Of a stretch of DNA of 64,000 nt, positions 1 through 8,709 are shown in pieces. The DNA comes from Arsenophonus sp031446105 (GTDB lineage Bacteria; Pseudomonadota; Gammaproteobacteria; Enterobacterales; Enterobacteriaceae). A program made the translations under genes and the position numbers. The stretch lies in contig CP132907.1 in the NCBI GenBank assembly GCA_031446105.1, positions 810,826-874,825 on the forward strand. The letters run 5' to 3'. The notes under the pieces are model-generated. The model searched no databases and had not been told where the DNA came from. It saw only the letters and a list, made by a program, of their open reading frames with translations. How positions within the stretch are numbered: position 1 is the stretch's first letter; every line of letters begins with the position of its first letter.

Positions 1-368
1 ATGCATTTTTTTTACATCCTACTGAATTGGTATTAGCAGTTACTTTAGAAAAAATTTGTTTACCTAACAATATTGTTGGTTGGTTGGATGGTCGATCTTC
101 TTTGGCTCGTTTAGGATTAATGGTTCATGTTACTGCTCATCGTGTTGATCCAGGTTGGTCTGGAAATCTTGTATTGGAATTTTATAATTCAGGAAAATTG
201 CCATTAGCATTAAAACCAGGAATGATTATTGGTGCATTAAGTTTTGAATGTTTATCAGGTTTTGCTGAACGTCCGTATAGTATTCGACCAAATGCAAAAT
301 ACAATAATCAAAAAAGTGCAGTAGGAAGTAAAATTACTGAAGATAAAAAAAATATTGATAGTTTTTAA
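1..368 (+). CDS. dcd: dCTP deaminase, 3' part (5' end outside window)
   Basis: This enzyme deaminates dCTP to dUTP, the main route to dUMP and then dTMP in enteric bacteria. The open frame enters from the left edge (first full codon at base 3) and reads AFFLHPTELVLAVTLEK, which matches the middle of E. coli Dcd; about 75 N-terminal residues lie outside the window. The block GWLDGRSSLARLGLMVHVTA and the PGWSG and EFYNSGKLPLAL segments are nearly identical to the enteric enzyme. A TTG at base 27 is internal and is not the start. The C-terminus runs slightly past the E. coli end. No downstream gene follows closely. Confidence 0.96.
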   Translation, partial: AFFLHPTELVLAVTLEKICLPNNIVGWLDGRSSLARLGLMVHVTAHRVDPGWSGNLVLEFYNSGKLPLALKPGMIIGALSFECLSGFAERPYSIRPNAKYNNQKSAVGSKITEDKKNIDSF

Positions 369-1221
369 TATCTTAAGATAATTTTTAATATTTTTTGTTA
401 TAAATAAAAACTATATTACTTATTTTTAAAATTTATAAAGATTATAATTCTATAAACAATCATATATAATAATTTGGTAAGGAATATATATTATCAATAT
501 TTTTTGTTTTTAAAATAAACTGATAATATTAATAATAATTAAGAAATATTATGTTATTTCTACAATTTATTAAAAAATTTTGATTAAAAAAAATACAAAT
601 TTTATTTTTTATATCATTTATATAAAAAATATTTATATATAAAATTAAATATGTGATTTACAGATTTTTTTAAAATGAAAATATGTTTAATTTAATATTA
701 TAAATGTATACTTTTTTAATTTTATCGGATATTTTATAGGTATTCATATATTAAATTTTATAATTTATTTTAAATAATATTTTTTATTTTTTTAAATATC
801 TGTTAATATTTATTTAATAATATTTTATGCTTATTTTTTATACATAATTTTAGAAGATCATTATTTATATTATAGAATGTATTATTTTTAATAATTTTTA
901 ATTTATAAAAAATATTATTTTTGTAGACAAAAAAATATTTTTTAAAATTTAATATCATTTAAGTTCAAATATTTTTTATTTTTTTTGTAAAATTATTGTA
1001 GTAATTAAAAATTATATTTTCGTATATAAATTAGAATAGATTTATTAAATGTTTTAAAAATATAGATCAAAAAATATCTAAGATAAAAAATATTAATATT
1101 ATATAAATAAATTTTTAATTTTTTTAGAAATTAAGATAAAGAAGATAGATAAATATTTATTAATTTTTATATACTTAAATATTTGTTTATTTATAATTGA
1201 TCATTAAGATGAGTTTATTTT
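369..1221. other. Gene-free AT-rich stretch between dcd and gnd
   Basis: These 853 bases are nearly all A and T with stops in every frame. Dcd and gnd are not immediate neighbours in E. coli, so genes were probably lost here. I recognise no remnant, RNA gene or strong hairpin. Confidence 0.6.
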
Positions 1222-2625
1222 ATGATGAAGCAAGACATAGGTTTAATCGGTATGGGTGTAATGGGATGCAATTTAGCACTTAATTTTGCAAATAATGGTT
1301 ATTCTGTATCAATATTTAATCGTTCTAGGGAAAAAACTGAGACAATTATTAAAGAAAATAAAGATAAAAAATTAATTCCCTTTTATCAAATTAATGATTT
1401 TATTTTTTCATTAAAAAAACCACGTTGTATTTTATTAATGTTAAAAGCTGGAAAGATTACAGATGAAATGATTATTTCATTGATACCTTATTTAAATAAG
1501 GATGATATTTTAATAGATGGAGGCAATTCTTATTTTAAAGATACGATTCGTCGTAATAAAGAGCTTTCTAAAAAAGGTATTAAATTTATTGGTATGGGAA
1601 TTTCTGGTGGTTATGAAGGTGCCTTAAAAGGTCCATCTATTATGGCTGGAGGAGAAAAAAAATCTTTTAATCTAATAAAACCTATTTTTCAAAAAATAGC
1701 AGCTAAAATTAATGGTGAAGCATGTTTAAGTTATATTGGTTCTGATGGTGCAGGTCATTATGTGAAAATGGTTCATAATGCGATAGAGTATTGTGATATG
1801 CAAATTATTGCCGAAGTTTATTTGATATTAAAAAATATATTAAATTTAAATAATGAAGAATTAGCTGATGTTTTTAGTGAATGGAATAAAGGTGAATTAA
1901 ATAGTTATTTAATTAAAATTACATCTGATATTTTTCGTAAAAAAGAAATAAATGGTGTTTTTTTAATAGATCTTATTTTAGATGTTGCAGTTAGTAAAGG
2001 AACAGGAAAATGGTCTAGTCAAAATGCTTTAGAATTAGAAATTCCTTCTACTCTGCTTTCTGAATCTTTATTTGCTCGTTATATTTCTTGTTTAAAAGAA
2101 GAGAGATTAAGAGCATCAAAAATATTAACTGGTCCACATAATTTTAAATTTACAAAAAATAAAGAAACCTTTATTGAAAAAATTCGTCAAGCGCTTTATG
2201 TAGGAAAAATTATCGCTTATTCACAAGGATTCTATCAATTAAAAATAGCATCAGATAAATATAAATGGCAATTAAATTATTGTGATATTGCAAAAAATTT
2301 TCGTTCCGGTTGTATTATTAGGGCGCAATTCTTACAAAAAATTAGCGATGCTTATGATCAAGATACATGTTTAGTGAATTTAATGTTATCTCCTTATTTT
2401 AAAAAAAATATTGATAAATATCAGGAATCATTACGTGATATTATCTGTATTGGTATAAAACACGGAATACCATTACCAACATTAACAGCAGCTATTTCAT
2501 ATTATGATAATTATCGTACTCCTATTTTATCAGCTAATTTAATTCAAGCACAACGTGATTATTTTGGCGCTCATACTTATTTTCATATAGAAAAGAAAAC
2601 TTCTATGCATACTGAATGGATATAA
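1222..2625 (+). CDS. gnd: 6-phosphogluconate dehydrogenase (decarboxylating)
   Basis: Gnd oxidises and decarboxylates 6-phosphogluconate to ribulose 5-phosphate with NADP+ in the oxidative pentose phosphate pathway. The 467 residues match the E. coli length (468). The Rossmann motif GLIGMGVMG is at residues 7-15. The catalytic segment VKMVHNAIEY (residues 181-190) keeps Lys182, His185, Asn186 and Glu189. The C-terminal IQAQRDYFGAHTY and the HTEW ending are intact. In the substrate loop the usual SGGEEGA reads SGGYEGA, with Tyr at 131. The start at 1222 (the first of two Met codons) aligns with E. coli MSKQQIG; no strong ribosome binding site is visible. It stands alone, between gene-free stretches. 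Confidence 0.97.
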   Translation: MMKQDIGLIGMGVMGCNLALNFANNGYSVSIFNRSREKTETIIKENKDKKLIPFYQINDFIFSLKKPRCILLMLKAGKITDEMIISLIPYLNKDDILIDGGNSYFKDTIRRNKELSKKGIKFIGMGISGGYEGALKGPSIMAGGEKKSFNLIKPIFQKIAAKINGEACLSYIGSDGAGHYVKMVHNAIEYCDMQIIAEVYLILKNILNLNNEELADVFSEWNKGELNSYLIKITSDIFRKKEINGVFLIDLILDVAVSKGTGKWSSQNALELEIPSTLLSESLFARYISCLKEERLRASKILTGPHNFKFTKNKETFIEKIRQALYVGKIIAYSQGFYQLKIASDKYKWQLNYCDIAKNFRSGCIIRAQFLQKISDAYDQDTCLVNLMLSPYFKKNIDKYQESLRDIICIGIKHGIPLPTLTAAISYYDNYRTPILSANLIQAQRDYFGAHTYFHIEKKTSMHTEWI

Positions 2626-2899
2626 AAAATATTTTAAAAGTTTTTACTATTTTTATGTGATTATTATACAAATGATTTTTTATAAAAAATTGATTAATAA
2701 GTAATACTCATTATTTATCTTTTAATTTTTTTGTTTTTATTTTTTTTCATTTAAGGAATTATTTTTTAATTTAACATATAAAAATTTATTTTTTATAAAC
2801 AAGTATATAATATTGAATTTCATGATATTATAAATAGTTATATAATATAATATATTTTAATATGATACGAATTTATTTTAATTTATTGGATAATATAAT

Positions 2900-4372
2900 A
2901 TGTATAAATTTATTCCGTTAAGATTTTTATCAATTATTATTGTTATTGGAATTATTTTTACAATTTGGTTTATTATTCCTGCTCCTCAGGGGGTAGATAT
3001 CCATGCATGGCAATTATTTGCTCTTTTTATTGGTACTATATTATCAATTATATTTAAAATATTACCAATAGGAGCAATTTCAATTATAGCTATTACTTTA
3101 ATTGCTATAACCGGTGTAACTAATCCAAATAATACAACACAGGCAGTTAATGATGCTTTAAGCGGATTTTCTAATCAATTAATTTGGTTAATTGGTATTT
3201 CTATTATGATTTCTGTTAGTTTAAATAAAACAGGATTGGGTTCACGTATTGGTTATTATTTTATTTCTTTATTTGGAAAAAAAACTTTAGGAATTGCTTA
3301 TTCTTTAGTAATTGCGGAAACAGTATTGGCTCCAGTAACACCAAGTAATACAGCACGTGGTGGTGGAATAATACATCCAATTATGTGTTCTATTGCAGAT
3401 AGCTTTGGTTCTCAACCAAAATCAACTACCTCAAAAAAAATTGGACGTTATCTTGCATTAACAAATTTTAATATTAATCCTATTACATCAGCTATGTTTA
3501 TTACTGCAACAGCGCCTAATCCATTAATTGTTAGTTTAATTATGGCAAATACTTTTCCTGTGTTCGAAATTACTTGGGGAATGTGGGCTATCGCTGCTTT
3601 TATTCCAGGTATTATTTCATTGCTGGTAATGCCATTAGTGATTTATTGGGTTTACCCACCTGAAATTAAAGTAACACCTGATGCTCAAATTTTTGCTAGA
3701 AAAAAATTAAAACAGTTAGGGTCCATCTCAAGAGAAGAAATAATAACCTTAATAATATTTTTTATATTGTTATTGATGTGGGCTGATGTACCTGCTTTTA
3801 TTTTTGGTAATAAATTTAGTATTAATCCAACAGTAGCTGCTTTAATTGGAATTTCCATTTTACTTTGTACTGGAATATTAAAATGGGATGATATTTTAAA
3901 AAATAAAGGAGCTTGGGATACAATTACTTGGTTTTCTGCATTGGTTATGATGGCTTCTTTTTTAAGCAAACTTGGATTGATTTACTGGTTTTCACAAAAA
4001 GTTGGTAGTATAATTAGTCATATGGGTTTAAATTGGATTCCAGGAACTTTATTATTAGTATTAATATATGTTTATTCTCATTATTTTTTTGCTAGTACTA
4101 CAGCTCATATTATGGCAATGTTAGCAGCATTTTTTACCGCTGGATTAACATTAGGTGCTCCTCCTATGTTTTTAGGTTTAATTTTGGCTTTTTGTTCATC
4201 ATTGATGATGTCATTAACACATTATGCTACAGGTAGTGCGCCAATTATTTTTGGTTCAGGTTATACCACTTTATCAGAATGGTGGAAGATAGGTTTTATA
4301 TTAAGTTTATTTAATCTTTTTATCTGGATTGTATTTGGTGGGTTGTGGTGGAAACAATTAGGTTATTGGTAA
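2900..4372 (+). CDS. DASS-family anion:Na+ symporter (dicarboxylate or 2-oxoglutarate/malate type)
   Basis: This is a 490-residue inner-membrane protein of about twelve hydrophobic segments. It belongs to the divalent anion:sodium symporter family that includes E. coli CitT and TtdT (487 residues) and the plastid 2-oxoglutarate/malate translocators. The family signature is visible as TPSNTARGGGIIHPI near residues 149-163, and a second hairpin region carries YFFASTTAHIMAML. It probably imports a C4 or C5 dicarboxylate from the host, but the exact substrate cannot be read from sequence. It is a single-gene unit, convergent with the sit operon. The substrate assignment is inference; the family call is secure. 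Confidence 0.88.
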   Translation: MYKFIPLRFLSIIIVIGIIFTIWFIIPAPQGVDIHAWQLFALFIGTILSIIFKILPIGAISIIAITLIAITGVTNPNNTTQAVNDALSGFSNQLIWLIGISIMISVSLNKTGLGSRIGYYFISLFGKKTLGIAYSLVIAETVLAPVTPSNTARGGGIIHPIMCSIADSFGSQPKSTTSKKIGRYLALTNFNINPITSAMFITATAPNPLIVSLIMANTFPVFEITWGMWAIAAFIPGIISLLVMPLVIYWVYPPEIKVTPDAQIFARKKLKQLGSISREEIITLIIFFILLLMWADVPAFIFGNKFSINPTVAALIGISILLCTGILKWDDILKNKGAWDTITWFSALVMMASFLSKLGLIYWFSQKVGSIISHMGLNWIPGTLLLVLIYVYSHYFFASTTAHIMAMLAAFFTAGLTLGAPPMFLGLILAFCSSLMMSLTHYATGSAPIIFGSGYTTLSEWWKIGFILSLFNLFIWIVFGGLWWKQLGYW

Positions 4373-4586
4373 AAATTTATTTTTTAAAAATCCAAATTAA
4401 AAAATATACTACTAGTAAAATGTAAAATATATTATTATAAATATATTAAATGAATTTATAGAACATTGTTTTAATTCATAAAATATAATTGTAAATATTT
4501 TGATATTTTTATTTTTTTGACATTTTAAAAAAATATTATCGGAATATTATAGGTTCTATAAGATTTGATTGATTTTTAAAATAAGT

Positions 4587-4612
4587 TATAATTAACAATA
4601 TTTTTAATTATA
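4587..4612 (-). terminator. Possible terminator of the sit operon
   Basis: A 9-bp perfect inverted repeat (arms 4587-4595 and 4604-4612, 8-base loop) lies about 20 bases past the sitD stop. It is followed on the minus strand by a weak T-rich run. It is all A/T, so stability is low and the call is tentative. Confidence 0.35.
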
Positions 4613-4631
4613 GAGTTTACTATATTTTTTA

Positions 4632-5492
4632 TTAAAAATTTTTTACATTATTTGCAATAAAAAGATCATATATTTTTTTAATATGATTATATATTAATGA
4701 AATTATAAAATATATAGCTTGAGTAATCACAATGCAAGGACCTGTAGCTCCATCAATATAAAAACTAATAATAGTACCTAAAAAAGAAGAGGTAACAGAA
4801 GCAATAATAGCTATAATTATCATTTTATTAAAGTTTTTACATAAAGTAAAAGCAATAATACCAGGAGAAATTAGCATAGCAATGACAACAATAATACCAA
4901 CTGCTTGCAAAGATGCTACAATAATTAAAGATAATAAAGAAAGAAAGCAATAATGCAATATTTCAACAGATAAACCAACAATTTTTGCCTGAATAGGATC
5001 AAAACAATAAATTAAAAAATCTTTACGTTTTAATAAAATAATAATAGCACTTAATCCTGATATCCAAAGTATTTGTTGAAATTCAATATCATTGATTCCT
5101 AATATATTACCAAAAAGAATGTGGGTAAGATGTTGGTCTGTGTCAATATTCATAAACATTACTAGTCCGAGGGCAAACATGCCAGAAAATACTATACCCA
5201 TTATAGTATCTTCTTTAATTCGGCTATTATTTTTTAAATAACCTGTTGTATAAGAACAAAAAAAACCTGATAAAAAAGCTCCAAAAGTTAAAGGTATATT
5301 CATTAAAAAAGCGAGAACTATCCCAGGTAATACAGCATGAGAGATAGCGTCTCCCATTAAAGACCATCCCTTTAAAATTAAAAAACATGATAGTATGGCG
5401 CATACTGATCCAGTAATTAATGCGCTAATAATAGCTTTTTGCATAAAAGAAAAACTAAAAGGTATTACTAATAATTCTATGAATTCATTCAT
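4632..5492 (-). CDS. sitD: Mn/Fe ABC transporter, permease subunit SitD
   Basis: This is the second membrane permease of a SitABCD/YfeABCD manganese and ferrous iron importer. It has 286 residues and about eight to nine hydrophobic helices of the ABC-3 permease family. The signature LKGWSLMGDAISHAVLPG lies near residues 42-59. Its ATG overlaps the sitC stop by four bases (ATGA), so the two are translationally coupled. Part of the gene (5346-5375) is identical at the DNA level to the equivalent part of sitC. It is the last gene of the operon. Confidence 0.93.
   Translation of the reverse strand: MNEFIELLVIPFSFSFMQKAIISALITGSVCAILSCFLILKGWSLMGDAISHAVLPGIVLAFLMNIPLTFGAFLSGFFCSYTTGYLKNNSRIKEDTIMGIVFSGMFALGLVMFMNIDTDQHLTHILFGNILGINDIEFQQILWISGLSAIIILLKRKDFLIYCFDPIQAKIVGLSVEILHYCFLSLLSLIIVASLQAVGIIVVIAMLISPGIIAFTLCKNFNKMIIIAIIASVTSSFLGTIISFYIDGATGPCIVITQAIYFIISLIYNHIKKIYDLFIANNVKNF
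5346..5375 (-). repeat. 30-bp block identical in sitD and sitC (copy in sitD)
   Basis: These 30 bases are identical to 6236-6265 in sitC, and the 40-bp window around them differs at only two positions. They encode the family motif LKGWSLMGDA in both permeases. Confidence 0.95.
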
Positions 5493-6373
5493 TGAAATTT
5501 ATTTCTTTTAAAGATTTCATAACATTGATCATTTTTGTATTTTTTTATATATCTAATAAATAAACCGTATTTTGGTGCAAAAAAGAAAGCAAAAAGAAAT
5601 ATTATAGTTTGTATTATAACAATAATTCCACCTGTAGCCCCGTTTATAAAGTAACTTGCATAAGTACCAAAAGTACTAGATATAAATCCAATAATTATTG
5701 CAATAAGTAATAATCGATTAAATTGATCTGTAAGTAAGTAAGCTGTTGCTCCAGGTGTAATTACCATTGCAATAACAAGTATTGATCCAACTGCTTGTAA
5801 AGCAGTAACTGTACATGCAGTTAATAATATAAAAAAAACAATTTTTAATTTTAATGGGTTTAATCCAATAGAACGAGCATGGTTTTCATCAAAAAATACT
5901 ACTAATAAATTTTTCCATATAAAAATTAATACAATAAATGAGATTATTGAAATAATCAAGATTTGTATGATATCTTCATTAGCAATACCCAAAATATTAC
6001 CAAAAATAATAGTTTGTACATTTACTGATGTGGGATTTAATGAAAGGATTAATAATCCTAAAGCAAAAAATGTAGAAAAAATAAAACCGATAATCGCATC
6101 TTCTTTAAGATTAGAGACATGTCTTATTAAGGCTATTGCCAGTGCAGCTAGAATACCGCTAAAAAATGCACCTAAAGAATAGGGAATAGAAAGAGCATAA
6201 GCTCCAGCGATACCAGGGACAACTGAATGAGAGAGAGCGTCTCCCATTAAAGACCATCCCTTTAACATTAGATAAGCAGAGAGAAAAGCACAAATTACTC
6301 CAACAATACCACTAATTAAAATTGCTTTGACCATATAGTTATATTCAAAAGGTTGTAACAAAAAATTTAACAT
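5489..6373 (-). CDS. sitC: Mn/Fe ABC transporter, permease subunit SitC
   Basis: This is the first membrane permease of the Sit metal importer: 294 residues, ABC-3 family, mostly hydrophobic. The conserved LKGWSLMGDALSHSVVPG is near residues 38-55. The ATG lies three bases after the sitB stop and the gene runs into sitD with a four-base overlap, so all four sit genes form one unit. SitC and SitD are paralogues and presumably form the channel as a heterodimer, as in the known Sit and Yfe systems. Confidence 0.93.
   Translation of the reverse strand: MLNFLLQPFEYNYMVKAILISGIVGVICAFLSAYLMLKGWSLMGDALSHSVVPGIAGAYALSIPYSLGAFFSGILAALAIALIRHVSNLKEDAIIGFIFSTFFALGLLILSLNPTSVNVQTIIFGNILGIANEDIIQILIISIISFIVLIFIWKNLLVVFFDENHARSIGLNPLKLKIVFFILLTACTVTALQAVGSILVIAMVITPGATAYLLTDQFNRLLLIAIIIGFISSTFGTYASYFINGATGGIIVIIQTIIFLFAFFFAPKYGLFIRYIKKYKNDQCYEIFKRNKFQ
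6236..6265 (-). repeat. 30-bp block identical in sitD and sitC (copy in sitC)
   Basis: This is the partner of 5346-5375. Identity includes all synonymous positions, which is more than protein constraint requires. Confidence 0.95.
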
Positions 6374-6376
6374 GCT

Positions 6377-7252
6377 TTATTTTTTTCCTGATTTTTTAAC
6401 TATAGATATTTCTTCGTGATGTCCATAAAAAACTGCTGCTTTTTCATTATCGGTAATTACAGTTAATGAACGAGGATCGTCATCATCATGTAATTCTGCA
6501 CCAGAAAGATGAATATGTCGTAAAACTCCACCAAAAGCAAGTTGAAGATTTTTTTTTGTAAAAGTAGTTTCAATAGGACCGCTGGCTAATATTGTGCGAT
6601 TTACTAAAATGACTTGATCGCAAAATTCAGGAACGCTCCCTAAATTATGAGTAGAAACTAAAATTAAATAACCATTGTTACGTAATACACGTAAAAGATC
6701 AATAATTGAATTTTCTGTGTTGATGTCTACCCCAGTAAATGGTTCATCTAGTAATAATACTTTTCCTTGTTGAGCAAGGGCTCGTGCAAGAAATACTCTT
6801 TTTTTTTGTCCTCCAGACAGTTGACCTATTTGTCTTTTTTCTAAACCTGTTAAACCAATCCTATTTAATGCATCAGCAACAATTTTTTTATCTTTTTTAG
6901 TTGGGATTTTTAAAATTCCCATTTTTCCATATCTTCCCATCATTACTACATCTGACACTAAAACAGGAAAATTCCAATCAATTTCCTCAGTTTGTGGTAC
7001 ATAAGAAATAATATTTTTTTGAAGAGCTTTTTTTATTTTGTTGTGATTTAATTCTATAAATCCTTTTGTTGGTTTTATTAAGCCCATTATTGTTTTAAAT
7101 AATGTTGATTTTCCGCTACCGTTTATTCCCACTAATGCATAAATTGAACCACCAGTTATATTAAGGTTAGCATCATAAATAGCAATATGTGAGTTATTGT
7201 ATTTGACTGTAATGTTATTGATGATTAAATGAGGTTTGTTGTCATAATTCAT
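6377..7252 (-). CDS. sitB: Mn/Fe ABC transporter, ATP-binding subunit SitB
   Basis: SitB is the cytoplasmic ATPase that drives metal import through SitC/SitD. Its 291 residues carry Walker A GINGSGKST (residues 42-50), a Q-loop region with PQTEEIDW, the ABC signature LSGGQKKR, Walker B VLLLDEP and the switch histidine in STHN. A C-terminal extension after the ABC core (GAELHDDDDPRS) is seen in the enteric relatives. The start lies two bases after the sitA stop, within a tight operon. Confidence 0.95.
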   Translation of the reverse strand: MNYDNKPHLIINNITVKYNNSHIAIYDANLNITGGSIYALVGINGSGKSTLFKTIMGLIKPTKGFIELNHNKIKKALQKNIISYVPQTEEIDWNFPVLVSDVVMMGRYGKMGILKIPTKKDKKIVADALNRIGLTGLEKRQIGQLSGGQKKRVFLARALAQQGKVLLLDEPFTGVDINTENSIIDLLRVLRNNGYLILVSTHNLGSVPEFCDQVILVNRTILASGPIETTFTKKNLQLAFGGVLRHIHLSGAELHDDDDPRSLTVITDNEKAAVFYGHHEEISIVKKSGKK

Positions 7253-7254
7253 AA

Positions 7255-8163
7255 TTATTTTCCAAAACCTTTTGCAATAGTATCAACAGTTGTTTTTAAT
7301 AGTTCTATATATGTTGGTACTGGACCGGTACTTTTAGATAAAGAATCTACATAAAGTATACCTCCATATTGAGCGTTTGTTTCTTTGCTAAGTTGTTTTG
7401 CTGGTTTATCAGATACGGTACTTTCGCTAAAAACTACAGGAATATTATATTTTTTTATAATATGAATAACTTTACGAACTTGTTGTGGAGAAGTTTGTTC
7501 TTCAGCATTAATTGGCCATAGATAAGCTTCTTTAAAATTATAATCATGAGCTAGATAACTAAAAGCACCTTCACTGGTAACTAACCAACGTTTTTCTTTT
7601 GGAATTTTTATCAGTCTTTTACGCAATGTTGTATCAAGTTTTTTGATTTTATTAGCATATATTTTTGCATTATTATTATATATTTTCATGTTTTGAGGAT
7701 TATATTTGACAAACGCCTGACGAATATTTTCTATGTATATTAATGCATTTTTTGTAGACATCCAAGCATGAGGATTAGGATTGCCTTTGTTCCCTCCTTC
7801 TCTAATTGGCATTAATTGTATTCCTTTAGTAATCGTAACAGCGGGAATACTATTTAAATTTTCAAAAAAACGATAAAACCATTTTTCAAGTCCTAACCCG
7901 TTCCATAAAATTAAATCAGCATTATGTGCTTTTAAAATATCTTTTGGGGTTGGTTGATATTCATGAATTTCCGCTCCTGGTTTTGTAATAGATTGGATAT
8001 TTGCTGCGTTACCTGCTATATTTTTTGCAATGTCTTGAATAATAGTAAAAGTAGTGACGACAGTAAATTTTTTTGCATTTACCATTGTATGTATAAAAAA
8101 TAATGTAATAAAAAATAATAAATTTATATTTTTTTTAAACAAGTTGTTAGATTTTTTTTTCAT
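7255..8163 (-). CDS. sitA: Mn/Fe ABC transporter, periplasmic binding protein SitA
   Basis: SitA is the metal-binding receptor of the importer. The N-terminus is a signal peptide (Lys-rich start, hydrophobic core to about residue 25, likely cleavage after VNA at 30). The four cluster A-I metal ligands are present as His67, His132, Glu198 and Asp273, with the same spacing as in PsaA-type Mn binders (66 and 75 residues between the last three). The length (302) is normal. It is the first gene of sitABCD and faces thrS across a 546-base gap. I see no convincing Fur or MntR box upstream, so regulation may be relaxed. Confidence 0.94.
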   Translation of the reverse strand: MKKKSNNLFKKNINLLFFITLFFIHTMVNAKKFTVVTTFTIIQDIAKNIAGNAANIQSITKPGAEIHEYQPTPKDILKAHNADLILWNGLGLEKWFYRFFENLNSIPAVTITKGIQLMPIREGGNKGNPNPHAWMSTKNALIYIENIRQAFVKYNPQNMKIYNNNAKIYANKIKKLDTTLRKRLIKIPKEKRWLVTSEGAFSYLAHDYNFKEAYLWPINAEEQTSPQQVRKVIHIIKKYNIPVVFSESTVSDKPAKQLSKETNAQYGGILYVDSLSKSTGPVPTYIELLKTTVDTIAKGFGK

Positions 8164-8709
8164 AAATATTTTTTGAATTTAAAAAATAATATTTTATAAA
8201 AATTATATAAAAATATATGATGTATATATTAATAAATTATACATTATTTTTTAAAATAAATTATATTTAATTTTTATATTATGATATTTTCTTTTTTATT
8301 TATTAGATATTAAAATTATTTTGAGTACACTATTTTTAGTATTTTTTTGTAATTAAAATTTAATAAGTTTTTTTTAAATGATTTCGAAATTTTATAAAAT
8401 AAATATGGAAAAAAAAATCATTTATTAAAATATACTAAATATAAAAATATTTTTAGTTAAAATAAAATCAAAGAAAATATAAAAATTTTATTAAAAATAA
8501 ATTGTATTTATAAAAAAAGAAATGATAAGAATTAAGTTTATTTTTATAGAGTTTATTAATGCATTATAAAATATATTTTTTATAATTAAATAATATGCTA
8601 TAAATACTATAAAATAATCTATATGAATTATAAAAAAATATTTTTTTATATTTTTACATTAGATTATGAATCTTTCTATGACTCATTATTGTAAAATAAG
8701 GGATTTTCA
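8164..8709. other. Divergent sitA/thrS intergenic region
   Basis: These 546 bases hold the promoters of sitA (left) and thrS (right). Apart from a nested hairpin just before thrS they are featureless A/T, and no Fur-like box stands out. Confidence 0.55.
8653..8695 (+). promoter_or_regulatory. Nested hairpin in the thrS leader (possible operator)
   Basis: An outer 6-bp stem (TTTACA 8653-8658, TGTAAA 8690-8695) encloses a 5-bp stem (AGATT-ATG-AATCT, 8661-8673). It ends 14 bases before the thrS start. In E. coli, ThrRS represses its own mRNA through leader stem-loops that mimic tRNA-Thr. Position and form fit a relic of that operator, but no anticodon-like loop is evident. Confidence 0.28.

Noticed and set aside
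4632..8163. A Fur or MntR operator controlling sitABCD
   Set aside because: No Fur-like 19-bp dyad or MntR-like box could be identified upstream of sitA in the A/T background.
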